Shown piece after piece: positions 33,623-40,168 of a DNA stretch of 42,792 nucleotides. The DNA lies in IMG/VR virus record IMGVR_UViG_3300005096_000010, positions 1-42,792 of that record; one strand, given 5' to 3'. The notes under the pieces are model-generated. The model was given only the letters and a program-made list of their open reading frames with translations, was not told the origin of the DNA and made no database searches. Every line of letters begins with the position of its first letter. The stretch's first letter is position 1. The stretch comes from a virus. A program made the translations under genes and the position numbers.

Positions 33623-34024
33623 TTATTCCTCCAATAAGTCTTCATTCTCATAAATATTTCCGATTATTTCGACATGGTCAGGATCTAAAGGATATTTAGT
33701 AAAAGGGTGAAATCCAAGGTATGTATTATCCCATTTTACAATGCCTATAAATTCTCGTTCGGCAAAGTTTATTTTGAGGATATCTCCTTCGTAAATTTCT
33801 TTATCGTTTTTATCTTTTGAGCCTATATACTGCCCGATTGTTTCTTTGACGACTTCGCAAATTTGATCAGCTCCAATAGTGCCATAAGAAATGTCACCAC
33901 GATCACAAACATCACTATATGGTTCTACCAAAATATATACATCACCATCAACAGTAAGTACGAGCTGGCCATTTACAAATTGACCATTATCTACTTTTTT
34001 ACCTCTAAATTTAATCTCTCTCAT
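33623..34024 (-). CDS. YopX family protein (133 aa)
   Basis: MREIKFRGKKVDNGQFVNG and later TIGQYIGSKDKNDKEIYEGD are the diagnostic YopX (PF09643) motifs. The start at 34024 is preceded by GGAGG and overlaps the upstream stop as ATGA. Family members are common in phages and prophages. Their biochemical function is not established. Confidence 0.9.
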   Translation of the reverse strand: MREIKFRGKKVDNGQFVNGQLVLTVDGDVYILVEPYSDVCDRGDISYGTIGADQICEVVKETIGQYIGSKDKNDKEIYEGDILKINFAEREFIGIVKWDNTYLGFHPFTKYPLDPDHVEIIGNIYENEDLLEE

Positions 34025-34683
34025 TTTTCCCTCCATTTCGCAATTATCCAGTTAGGCGAACGTATTTCAATAATTTCGACTATCCCAAGCATTTCAAGCG
34101 TACGCAATGCCTCCGTGTATGAACCCATGCCTCTGCTATCCAAATTCCCATCCAAATCCGTGCACGCATCCGCAATAAGTGAAATTAAATCTTCAATAAT
34201 TTCCTCCCGCTCCTCAATCCACTGCCTCAAATAAACAGCCAGATCAAGGATTTCCTGATACGCATCCACCAGCGCATTTCTGCCATTAAATGCACGCAGC
34301 GGCTCGCCATATTTCTGTTTGCCAAGCTCTTTGCGTTTGCGGATGTCCTCTATAAGCAGGTCGTGAATTTCATTGCCATTGCCGCATGGTGTGGGCTGTT
34401 GCTGTGTGGCGGGTTCTTCGTCATCAGATTTAAATATATCATTAATCTTGTTCTCTTTACAAAATTCAAACACCCCGTTCCCGTACCGAAGCAGCCAATC
34501 ACCATAGTAAACACGTGTCTCCCCTTCTCGTGTCAAGATTATGATCCCCTCATCAAAAAGTTTTGCCGATATATTATTTTTGTTTCTTCTATTTATCCAA
34601 TGAACTATTTGAAGTGCGTTTTCTCTAATTAACTTTACAGCTTCAATAGAAATGGATCCTTTTTTAAAGCGATATTTTTTCAT
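34021..34683 (-). CDS. Fusion of a small phage domain with a MazG-like domain (220 aa)
   Basis: The N-terminus (KKYRFKKGSISIEAVKLIREN...VYYGDWLLRYGNGVFEFC) matches the N-terminal domain of the neighbouring 179-aa protein. A middle part (RKELGKQKYGEPLRAFNGRN, then ALVDAYQEILDLAVYLRQWI) has a MazG/phage pyrophosphohydrolase-like helical pattern. A winged-helix-like end follows (TEALRTLEMLGIVEIIEIRS). It may limit nucleotides or damaged nucleotides. The fusion is visible. The activity is inferred. Confidence 0.65.
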   Translation of the reverse strand: MKKYRFKKGSISIEAVKLIRENALQIVHWINRRNKNNISAKLFDEGIIILTREGETRVYYGDWLLRYGNGVFEFCKENKINDIFKSDDEEPATQQQPTPCGNGNEIHDLLIEDIRKRKELGKQKYGEPLRAFNGRNALVDAYQEILDLAVYLRQWIEEREEIIEDLISLIADACTDLDGNLDSRGMGSYTEALRTLEMLGIVEIIEIRSPNWIIAKWREK

Positions 34684-35219
34684 AACTTTCCCCTTAGGAA
34701 TTCTTGAATAATTCCAATTATTTCGTTTGCTTCCGCCCGGTCACTATCTTTTTCCTTTTCAGTTAAGTCACTATACAAAGTATTCATCTGCCTTTCCCAT
34801 CTCTTAACAGCCCATTTTGGTATCGTTACAGTCCCATCGCTGTTTTTCTTTGATTTGCTAAACAAATATTTCATCCACCCAGACCATGCTCGGTGTGCAT
34901 AATCTGCCAGTGTTTCCACCAAATCGTTTTGTGTGTGTTCATCATCAACGGGTTCGTACATCTTTTCAAATACATCAGACTTGCATGGGTAGAATTCGCC
35001 TTTAACGCCTTTAATAATCCAGTCACCTACATTCGCTCTCATCACTCCCTCAAGCGTTTTTATAAGTAAATCGTTTGAATATTTTGCATAGACAATTTTC
35101 CGTTTAATCAACTCTTTTTTTGTATCATTACTCCATTTCTCGATCTTTTCATAGGTTTCTGGTTTGCCATCCCATTGGATTGCTTCGATAATGATTGGCC
35201 TCTTGCGGTATTTTTTCAT
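34680..35219 (-). CDS. Phage accessory protein with shared N-terminal domain and RyR-like part (179 aa)
   Basis: The first 90 residues (KKYRKRPIIIEAIQWDGKPE..., NVGDWIIKGVKGEFYPCKSD) match a common phage accessory domain. The rest (AHRAWSGWMKYLFSK...WAVKRWERQMNTLYSDLTEK) matches conserved phage/RyR-like sequences with an EKEKDSDRAEA motif. The neighbour downstream has a divergent copy of the N-terminal part. The function is unknown. Confidence 0.7.
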   Translation of the reverse strand: MKKYRKRPIIIEAIQWDGKPETYEKIEKWSNDTKKELIKRKIVYAKYSNDLLIKTLEGVMRANVGDWIIKGVKGEFYPCKSDVFEKMYEPVDDEHTQNDLVETLADYAHRAWSGWMKYLFSKSKKNSDGTVTIPKWAVKRWERQMNTLYSDLTEKEKDSDRAEANEIIGIIQEFLRGKL

Positions 35220-35470
35220 TTTTCTCCCCTTTCGTCAATGAAATCATCTCGATCAATTACATATCTGGCGCGACACAATTCAATTTCAATACAATAAATT
35301 CCTTCTTGAACATCTTGGTGGGGAGAGTCGACACGGAATAAAGGGCACCACTCACCACATTCCAACATATCATCCGCCGGCCCCCGGTAAGTGTATGGGC
35401 ACCACACCGGCTTCAATTTCCCAACCCGCTCCAACCACAAATACCCACTCTTATCAACCTTCGCTTTCAT
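35216..35470 (-). CDS. Small protein, unknown (84 aa)
   Basis: Contains several Cys residues (WCPYTYRG, LECGEWCPLF, YCIEIELCRARY) that could bind a metal. It overlaps its neighbours by a few bases. No domain is recognised. Confidence 0.6.
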   Translation of the reverse strand: MKAKVDKSGYLWLERVGKLKPVWCPYTYRGPADDMLECGEWCPLFRVDSPHQDVQEGIYCIEIELCRARYVIDRDDFIDERGEK

Positions 35471-35654
35471 TGTCTCCTCCTTCTATTTCATAAATGCATA
35501 CCGGATAGGTATCAAGTCTCACAGTCGTATTAACTTTTCTATATATTAATAGCTCACCATCCTTAGAGTAAATCTCTAACACTTCCGGAGCCTTCTCTTT
35601 AAGTATTTTACGGCCTTCTTCTGGCCCGTCTGCAAAATATATGTAGTACATCAT
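35454..35654 (-). CDS. Small acidic protein, unknown (66 aa)
   Basis: Short acidic beta-rich protein beginning MMYYIYFADGPEEGRKILKE. Overlaps both neighbours. No family is recognised. Confidence 0.6.
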   Translation of the reverse strand: MMYYIYFADGPEEGRKILKEKAPEVLEIYSKDGELLIYRKVNTTVRLDTYPVCIYEIEGGDNESEG

Positions 35655-35854
35655 TTCGACCTTTCTTCTAATTGTTCTTGCAAGTCTTCTAATTGTTCTT
35701 GCAAGTCTCTTATTGTCACTTTCATATTCTCTACTTCATCTAATAAATCCTCATATTTACCTTCCAGATCCCAAATCAAATTCTTAACATCCACAATGTA
35801 GTCAATGGCCAGATCCAATTTTGTTAATGCATCATTGAAATCAAAATCGCTCAT
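35651..35854 (-). CDS. Coiled-coil protein with duplicated heptad (67 aa)
   Basis: The C-terminal half (VENMKVTIRDLQEQLED, then LQEQLEERSK) is a strong coiled coil. A 21-base sequence is duplicated in perfect tandem there (see repeat), adding exactly one heptad. It likely forms a dimer or binds another coiled coil. The function is unknown. Confidence 0.7.
   Translation of the reverse strand: MSDFDFNDALTKLDLAIDYIVDVKNLIWDLEGKYEDLLDEVENMKVTIRDLQEQLEDLQEQLEERSK
35665..35706 (-). repeat. Perfect 21-bp tandem duplication (one heptad)
   Basis: Two exact consecutive copies of 21 bases (35665-35685 and 35686-35706) within the coiled-coil gene. On the coding strand each encodes seven residues (DLQEQLE type). 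The exact match at DNA level implies a recent duplication. Confidence 0.9.
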
Positions 35855-36083
35855 CGCTTTCTCCTAATCTCTTTCTTAGTGCCTTTATTTCCTCCATCAA
35901 CATAAAATCCCCGGAAAATTCTTCAACCATGTCAACAAATGATTCCAGTTCGCGGATTTTATTTTGGTCTTTTTTCCTGAAGTAGCTGAATTCCATTTTT
36001 ATTAGTATTCCTACAATTATCAAAACGAGGAATACAAACATATAACCCAGTACAAGGGCGAATATAAGTTCGTCACAATTCAT
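35841..36083 (-). CDS. Membrane-anchored coiled-coil protein (80 aa)
   Basis: Hydrophobic helix at about 7-29 (IFALVLGYMFVFLVLIIVGI) followed by a basic and then coiled-coil-like cytoplasmic part (DQNKIRELESFVDMVEEF). Overlaps neighbours by a few bases. It could be an exclusion or scaffold protein at the membrane. Function unknown. Confidence 0.65.
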   Translation of the reverse strand: MNCDELIFALVLGYMFVFLVLIIVGILIKMEFSYFRKKDQNKIRELESFVDMVEEFSGDFMLMEEIKALRKRLGESDERF

Positions 36084-36436
36084 TTACTGCCTTCCTCATA
36101 AATTTTAATTGCTTTACTAAGTTCATAAAGTTCTATCAGTTCATTAAAAAAATCATATAATTTATCAAACGTATCACTAAAAAATTTGTCAATATTTGCA
36201 TTTGTTGGTACGTGATTCTCCACGAATTCAATAATGTAATAATCATTTTCCAAGTAAATATAACGGATGTTATACTCTTTACCCTTTGTAATAAACTTCC
36301 AAGTATCTCGTTTATTAATTGCTGGTGATAAGATTTCTTTTATGCTATAACCATGGATATAATGGTCATTGCTAATTTTAAAATACCATTTTGCAGAATA
36401 GCCGGCCTTTTTTTCGATTTTGATATTTATTGACAT
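36080..36436 (-). CDS. Unknown protein (118 aa)
   Basis: A mixed protein with Tyr/Ile-rich beta strands (YIYLENDYYIIEFVENHVP) and a C-terminal helical part. Start with AGGAGGAGAT upstream. It follows a 211-base non-coding, structured gap, so it is probably the first gene of a separately controlled segment. Confidence 0.7.
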   Translation of the reverse strand: MSINIKIEKKAGYSAKWYFKISNDHYIHGYSIKEILSPAINKRDTWKFITKGKEYNIRYIYLENDYYIIEFVENHVPTNANIDKFFSDTFDKLYDFFNELIELYELSKAIKIYEEGSK

Positions 36437-36462
36437 ATCTCCTCCTGCTATTTTTAAAACTT

Positions 36463-36496
36463 GCCCTGCCGATCTACCCGGCGGAGCCGACAGGGC
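36463..36496 (-). other. Hairpin in the leader of the 118-aa gene
   Basis: GCCCTG (36463-36468) and CAGGGC (36491-36496) enclose a GC-rich loop. On the minus strand it is followed by AAGTTTTAAAAA, so it could be a weak terminator or attenuator. The ribosome binding site comes about 20 bases later. No gene lies between here and 36647. Confidence 0.5.
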
Positions 36497-36519
36497 AGCC
36501 TTTCACGTGAATCTCATGC

Positions 36520-36580
36520 ATGGCTCTTGAAAAATCGGTTGAAAGATCAAACAATTCCCCATTTAAAAATGGAGAGCCAT
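36520..36580. other. Perfect interrupted inverted repeat with inner hairpin
   Basis: ATGGCTCT (36520-36527) and AGAGCCAT (36573-36580) are exact inverse copies. Directly inside the second arm is CCATTT-AA-AAATGG (36559-36572), a second hairpin. TGTCAA follows at 36580-36585 (a -35-like TTGACA on the minus strand, without a clear -10). Candidate operator, cruciform or replication-related site. It lies in the 211-base gap between the RecA-like ATPase and the next gene. Confidence 0.5.
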
Positions 36581-36647
36581 GTCAAAGACCATTCATCTCG
36601 CTAAACGGGATATAGCCGGGCTTTTTTATGTTATCCTACCACCACTC

Positions 36648-37874
36648 TTAAAACAGTGTCGGCTGATCATTATCTTTATTTTCAACTTTTTCAGCTTTGC
36701 TTTCAGTTTTAGCTTCATTTTCTACCGTCCTCTCTCTATCATCCGGACCGAACATTTGCTCCAGCTCTTCTTTCTCGTTTTTGGGCTTGTACAGGATTTT
36801 GTCTAAGATTTCAAATGCTTCTTCCTCTGTCCACTGAAGACCTTCGCGTTGTTGTTGAACAACGTAATAATGGAATTCCCTCTTGAATTTCTGGAGCACG
36901 TTAATCCCCCAGTCCAGAATTTCGATTGGTAAGGTCTGCACCTTGGTCCAGCTTCGAGTATTAAAAACGCGCTCAGAAAGATCCGCCCGGAATTTCTTTT
37001 CTCTGGCACTTTGTCCTGGAGCAATTTGCAGAAATAACCCTGAAATTTCTTCAGTTAAAATCTGACGCTGGGTGCGTTTATCTTCACCATCTTTCGGGAA
37101 AACATCCGGTGTTTCTTCGACTTCTTCTGGGACATATTCTCCAGCCAACATAGCGTCAATCGCGGGCTTGAAGTCTTCGAAGGTAGGATTCATGAATCTT
37201 TTCCCGTCGATAATTGTCGATCGATCTTTCAACACATTGGCATAGCGCACCAGCCGCATCGTATTCTTTTCCATGATTTTTTCTTTTTCCATCAAAACTA
37301 CGATATCCGGCTCATATTCCATCTCCGTTTCAGCACGCATTTTGATTCCGGTTTTGATCAATTGCTTCTGGCCATCCTCATCCTCTTCAAAATCGAATTC
37401 ATATCCTGCACGGCCGGTGAAAATGATATGAATCGGTGACATCACGAATTTATCACTAAATCGTTCCTTCCACTGTGGCTTGATGATCCCCCAGTCTCCG
37501 AGTGTTAGTCGATTGCGCTTCTTCTGCTTCATATATGCCTGTACAAAGCTCTCCCAGACATGAGAAATGCTGTCGATGATCAAAATATCCGCCGTCCCTT
37601 CCTCGCAATATTTCATTGTCATCTCCAGATCAGCCAGAGTTCTCGATTCCTTTACCAAAACTTTGATACCGGCCTTGTCGAACAGGGGCTTTAGGGCCTT
37701 GAGACTCCTTTCGGTATCGTAGAACACAATCGGCTTTTTTGATTTGATCATCCGGTGCAGACCTATGGCAATCTGACTCGCCGTATAAGTCTTACCGGTA
37801 CCCGGAAAACCTTCAAAGGCCATCTTCAAAAATGGCCGTGTGTTTTCGAGATCCTTAAAAAAGCTGTTACTCAT
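36648..37874 (-). CDS. RecA-fold ATPase, Sak4-like/AAA_24 (408 aa)
   Basis: Walker A GFPGTGKT at 22-29 and Walker B ILIIDS at 97-102 with following ISHVWESF match AAA_24/Sak4-like phage recombinases. The C-terminal section ends KDNDQPTLF, acidic with a final Phe as in SSB-type tails, perhaps for docking partner proteins. Sak4 enzymes work with a single-strand annealing or SSB protein. None was recognised here. It may support recombination-driven replication together with the SbcC- and RuvC-like proteins. The start overlaps the upstream gene by 8 bases. Confidence 0.8.
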   Translation of the reverse strand: MSNSFFKDLENTRPFLKMAFEGFPGTGKTYTASQIAIGLHRMIKSKKPIVFYDTERSLKALKPLFDKAGIKVLVKESRTLADLEMTMKYCEEGTADILIIDSISHVWESFVQAYMKQKKRNRLTLGDWGIIKPQWKERFSDKFVMSPIHIIFTGRAGYEFDFEEDEDGQKQLIKTGIKMRAETEMEYEPDIVVLMEKEKIMEKNTMRLVRYANVLKDRSTIIDGKRFMNPTFEDFKPAIDAMLAGEYVPEEVEETPDVFPKDGEDKRTQRQILTEEISGLFLQIAPGQSAREKKFRADLSERVFNTRSWTKVQTLPIEILDWGINVLQKFKREFHYYVVQQQREGLQWTEEEAFEILDKILYKPKNEKEELEQMFGPDDRERTVENEAKTESKAEKVENKDNDQPTLF

Positions 37875-38163
37875 TGTTTGCGTACCTCCTTAAATTTGTC
37901 AGCTCCTCTTCTATATTTAATAATGCCTGGTATATTTCTTCAGCGTCTTCGGTTTGTATCTGATATTTATATTGTATTTTATAATAAAGATCATCCAGGA
38001 TTTCTATGTACTTATGTATGATTCTTAGAAGATATGACCGGCAACACTCCATACAATACCTGCCTGCCTCAAGGTCATAAACCTGATCTTTATCGTAATC
38101 GATTTTTTCAGCGCAAATTGAACATACTGTGATGCTTTTGTTAACCTCTAACATCCCCGGCAT
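37867..38163 (-). CDS. Zinc-finger protein (98 aa)
   Basis: CSICAEKIDY and RYCMECCRSY provide two Cys pairs. The rest is helical and charged. ATG at 38163 or 38154 is possible; the first is preceded by GGAG. Overlaps the membrane protein gene by 23 bases. Role unknown. Confidence 0.65.
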   Translation of the reverse strand: MPGMLEVNKSITVCSICAEKIDYDKDQVYDLEAGRYCMECCRSYLLRIIHKYIEILDDLYYKIQYKYQIQTEDAEEIYQALLNIEEELTNLRRYANNE

Positions 38164-38569
38164 GGCTGGGCTCCAGTTCTTTTTGCAATTGAATCAAATT
38201 TTTCAGTAACGATTCAATGTCGATAATGCTGTTTTGCGGTCGGATATCCAATTCCTGAAACATTGTTTTCAGATCCTGGATTACATCAAATGCTCTTTGG
38301 AAATTCTCATGGTTAGTAAATACGAAAGCATGTGTGATCAGGCCATACATTTCATCCCGGGCTGGATTCATATTTAATTCGCCGATTTCCTCCCGCAAAT
38401 CCCACATGATTTTCATCACCCGGTGTTTAAATGATTGAATCTCTTTTTTCTTTGCACGGACGACCATTGGGGTCAGGGCCAATATCGCGCCGGAAACTTT
38501 TAATATGAGTAAAAGACTCAGAATAATCAGACTTAAGCCGATAATTAATAGAATTCGACGATCTTTCAT
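38141..38569 (-). CDS. Membrane protein (142 aa), possible exclusion factor
   Basis: Hydrophobic segments at about 6-40 (ILLIIGLSLIILSLLLILKV, then SGAILALTPMVV) form one or two membrane helices. The remaining 100 residues are cytoplasmic or periplasmic and helical (FQRAFDVIQDLKTMFQELDI). It is encoded next to the AcrIII-1-like gene in the first early genes, where superinfection-exclusion or anti-defence genes often lie. No family is recognised. Confidence 0.7.
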   Translation of the reverse strand: MKDRRILLIIGLSLIILSLLLILKVSGAILALTPMVVRAKKKEIQSFKHRVMKIMWDLREEIGELNMNPARDEMYGLITHAFVFTNHENFQRAFDVIQDLKTMFQELDIRPQNSIIDIESLLKNLIQLQKELEPSHAGDVRG

Positions 38570-38577
38570 GGCTCCTC

Positions 38578-38904
38578 CTATTTTAGTCTTTTAAGAATTC
38601 CGATTTCACAATTTTCAATGATGAAATCGATGCCAACTGAGCCTTTGATGGCGGGATCATCCAGACGGCGGGTTAAACGAAAAACCAGTGCCTCATCACC
38701 CGGTTTCATTTTAATCAATTTCCGATTAACTGGGATTTTTATTCCCACCAGCATTTCCAGTGCCTTGGCAGTTTCCTCGTAACCAAGAGTAGATTCCCAG
38801 GGATTCTCCTTTAACCATCGCCGGGCTTCATTAATGTTAATATGCAGATAAATATAATTTCCCGGTGTGGTTATCACGGCCGAATTGAGAATATAGTATG
38901 CCAT
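38578..38904 (-). CDS. DUF1874/AcrIII-1-family ring nuclease homologue, His to Tyr at catalytic position
   Basis: 108 aa, about the usual family size. The pattern ESTLGYEETAKALEMLVGIK, then IPVNRK, KPGDEALVFRL and TRRLDDPAI, ending in a short C-terminal strand, aligns with viral AcrIII-1/DUF1874 proteins such as SIRV1 gp29 (SIGHDST...NR...RLEEGK). Those proteins bind and cut cyclic tetra-adenylate to disable type III CRISPR. The catalytic His in the IGH motif is Tyr42 here (codon TAC, 38779-38781). It is the second gene after the early promoter, fitting an anti-defence role. Activity may be altered to binding only. The alignment is from memory, not a search. Confidence 0.85.
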   Translation of the reverse strand: MAYYILNSAVITTPGNYIYLHININEARRWLKENPWESTLGYEETAKALEMLVGIKIPVNRKLIKMKPGDEALVFRLTRRLDDPAIKGSVGIDFIIENCEIGILKRLK

Positions 38905-38905
38905 A

Positions 38906-39079
38906 TTACTCCTCCTTTATGATTTTTTGGACATATCGCCTAATTTGGCGAGCTTTCTTTGAATTCCTCTGGCGGGTAATTGCCATGCTAACAAATTGGC
39001 GGGAAACTCCGAATTCTTTGGCGATGTCTTCCAAGGTGATACCGCGACTCCACAGTAGTCGAACAATATAACTTGCCAT
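38906..39079 (-). CDS. HTH transcription regulator, Ner/Cro-like (57 aa)
   Basis: The start at 39079 (MASYIVRLLWSRGITLED) is chosen because the promoter -10 ends 26 bases upstream. The longer frame would begin in the promoter. A classic helix-turn-helix (LEDIAKEFGVSRQFVSMAIT) and a basic tail (KKARQIRRYVQKI) are present. It is first in the early operon and probably represses its own promoter through the palindromic site upstream. Confidence 0.8.
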   Translation of the reverse strand: MASYIVRLLWSRGITLEDIAKEFGVSRQFVSMAITRQRNSKKARQIRRYVQKIIKEE

Positions 39080-39095
39080 ATTAGATCCTGTTAAT

Positions 39096-39104
39096 GTTGT
39101 CAAC
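39096..39104. promoter_or_regulatory. Palindromic operator-like site GTTGACAAC
   Basis: GTTG-A-CAAC on the minus strand is a perfect inverted repeat around one base. It overlaps the transcription start region of the early promoter. The half-sequence TTGACAA occurs again at the -35. This is a suitable binding site for the dimeric HTH protein encoded next. Confidence 0.55.
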
Positions 39105-39133
39105 AAAATAGGGAATAAAAATAAGATTGTCAA
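39105..39133 (-). promoter_or_regulatory. Early promoter (sigma70-type)
   Basis: On the minus strand, a consensus TTGACA (39128-39133) and TATTTT (39105-39110) are exactly 17 bases apart. Transcription would start about 10 bases later, some 15-20 bases before the HTH gene. Promoter position just after the endolysin gene means that it starts the leftward early operon. The clearest promoter in the window. Confidence 0.8.
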
Positions 39134-39152
39134 GAGAAAAATTTAGGGTAGG

Positions 39153-39473
39153 CTATTTTACTTCAAAATGGTAAACATCTCTATTATTCCAATCCCCACC
39201 CCACACATGCCCGGGGCCAAGGGATTTCCAGTAACGTCCCATGGCTTCATACTGCCAGCCGTCCTCTACGAATTCCCCATTCTCAATGACCTGCAGATCC
39301 ACTGCCTTTGCCGATAGATGCTTTGACCGCATTGTCCAGCTTACACCAGATCTGAAAAGGTGTTCTTGCTCCCTCGTAGATCGGCGTACCCAGTCGATTT
39401 GTACCTGGATGCCATGGTAATAACAGAAGTTTAACAATTTCCGGACGCTTTCTGTGAATTGAATGCGTGTCAT
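39153..39473 (-). CDS. M15-family peptidase endolysin (106 aa)
   Basis: A compact VanY/endolysin-type fold: SKHLSAKAVDLQ (50-61) supplies the His52 and Asp59 zinc ligands, and WGGDWNNRDVYHFEV (91-105) supplies His102, as in L-Ala-D-Glu or D-Ala-D-Ala peptidases. It digests peptidoglycan to release progeny. No signal peptide is visible, so it needs a holin. It is last in the virion operon, overlapping the stop of the gene upstream (TAATG). Confidence 0.88.
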   Translation of the reverse strand: MTRIQFTESVRKLLNFCYYHGIQVQIDWVRRSTREQEHLFRSGVSWTMRSKHLSAKAVDLQVIENGEFVEDGWQYEAMGRYWKSLGPGHVWGGDWNNRDVYHFEVK

Positions 39474-40159
39474 TACTTATAATCAGAATCTTCAGAAATT
39501 TCTATATAATCCTTTCCAGTTATATTACTCATAAATTTAGCTAAATCTAAAATTAACTCTTCCATATTTACTTTTATCTCCCTGCCTGATTTTAGATTCT
39601 TTGAATAAAATATCCATCTGCCAGTTGAGTCGTGAGGTGATATGAGCGTAGCATTTCCTGCTCCATCATAAACGTACATTTCACCAGAAGAAACATAAAA
39701 TCCTGCGGCGTTAGTGGCAGGCGTCGTGGGAGGTTGCGCTGCATTGTACAATATAAGCATCCCAGACGCCCCTAAATCGTTAGTCGTATTAGTGAACAAA
39801 TGTACATTCTTGTCATTAACTATAAGCCTTTTATTTGAATATTGATAAGTTCCTCCAACAGAAACAACCCATGCACCACCAGCGGCCGGATTCCAAAGAT
39901 ATGTAGCGCTCCTGTAGAATTCAATAACACCACCAAATATCTTGAGATATTCAGTAGTATTCGTAAAGTCGATCTTAAATTCTTCTCCAGCATCCACGTT
40001 AAACAAGGCAGGAGCGTTGAAAATTGAATTTGAATATACACCAAGTGGTTTAGAAATAAGCACCGAGTCAGGAGCCCCACGTATGCCAGGGTGCCTAAAA
40101 AATGACCACTGTGACCACAATGAAGGAACAATTAACAAAAATAATAAAATTCTAACCAT
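39473..40159 (-). CDS. Secreted-type protein, tail fibre-like (228 aa)
   Basis: A signal-peptide-like start (MVRILLFLLIVPSLWSQ) is followed by repeated beta-rich sequences (ALFNVDAGEEFKIDFTNTTE, then NAAGFYVSSGEMYVYDGAGN), typical of tail fibre or surface-attached beta structures. It is encoded 9 bases after the spike. It is unusual for a virion component to carry a signal peptide. It may be exported to the host surface or be a virion protein with a membrane anchor. Confidence 0.65.
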   Translation of the reverse strand: MVRILLFLLIVPSLWSQWSFFRHPGIRGAPDSVLISKPLGVYSNSIFNAPALFNVDAGEEFKIDFTNTTEYLKIFGGVIEFYRSATYLWNPAAGGAWVVSVGGTYQYSNKRLIVNDKNVHLFTNTTNDLGASGMLILYNAAQPPTTPATNAAGFYVSSGEMYVYDGAGNATLISPHDSTGRWIFYSKNLKSGREIKVNMEELILDLAKFMSNITGKDYIEISEDSDYK

Positions 40160-40168
40160 TTTATCCTC

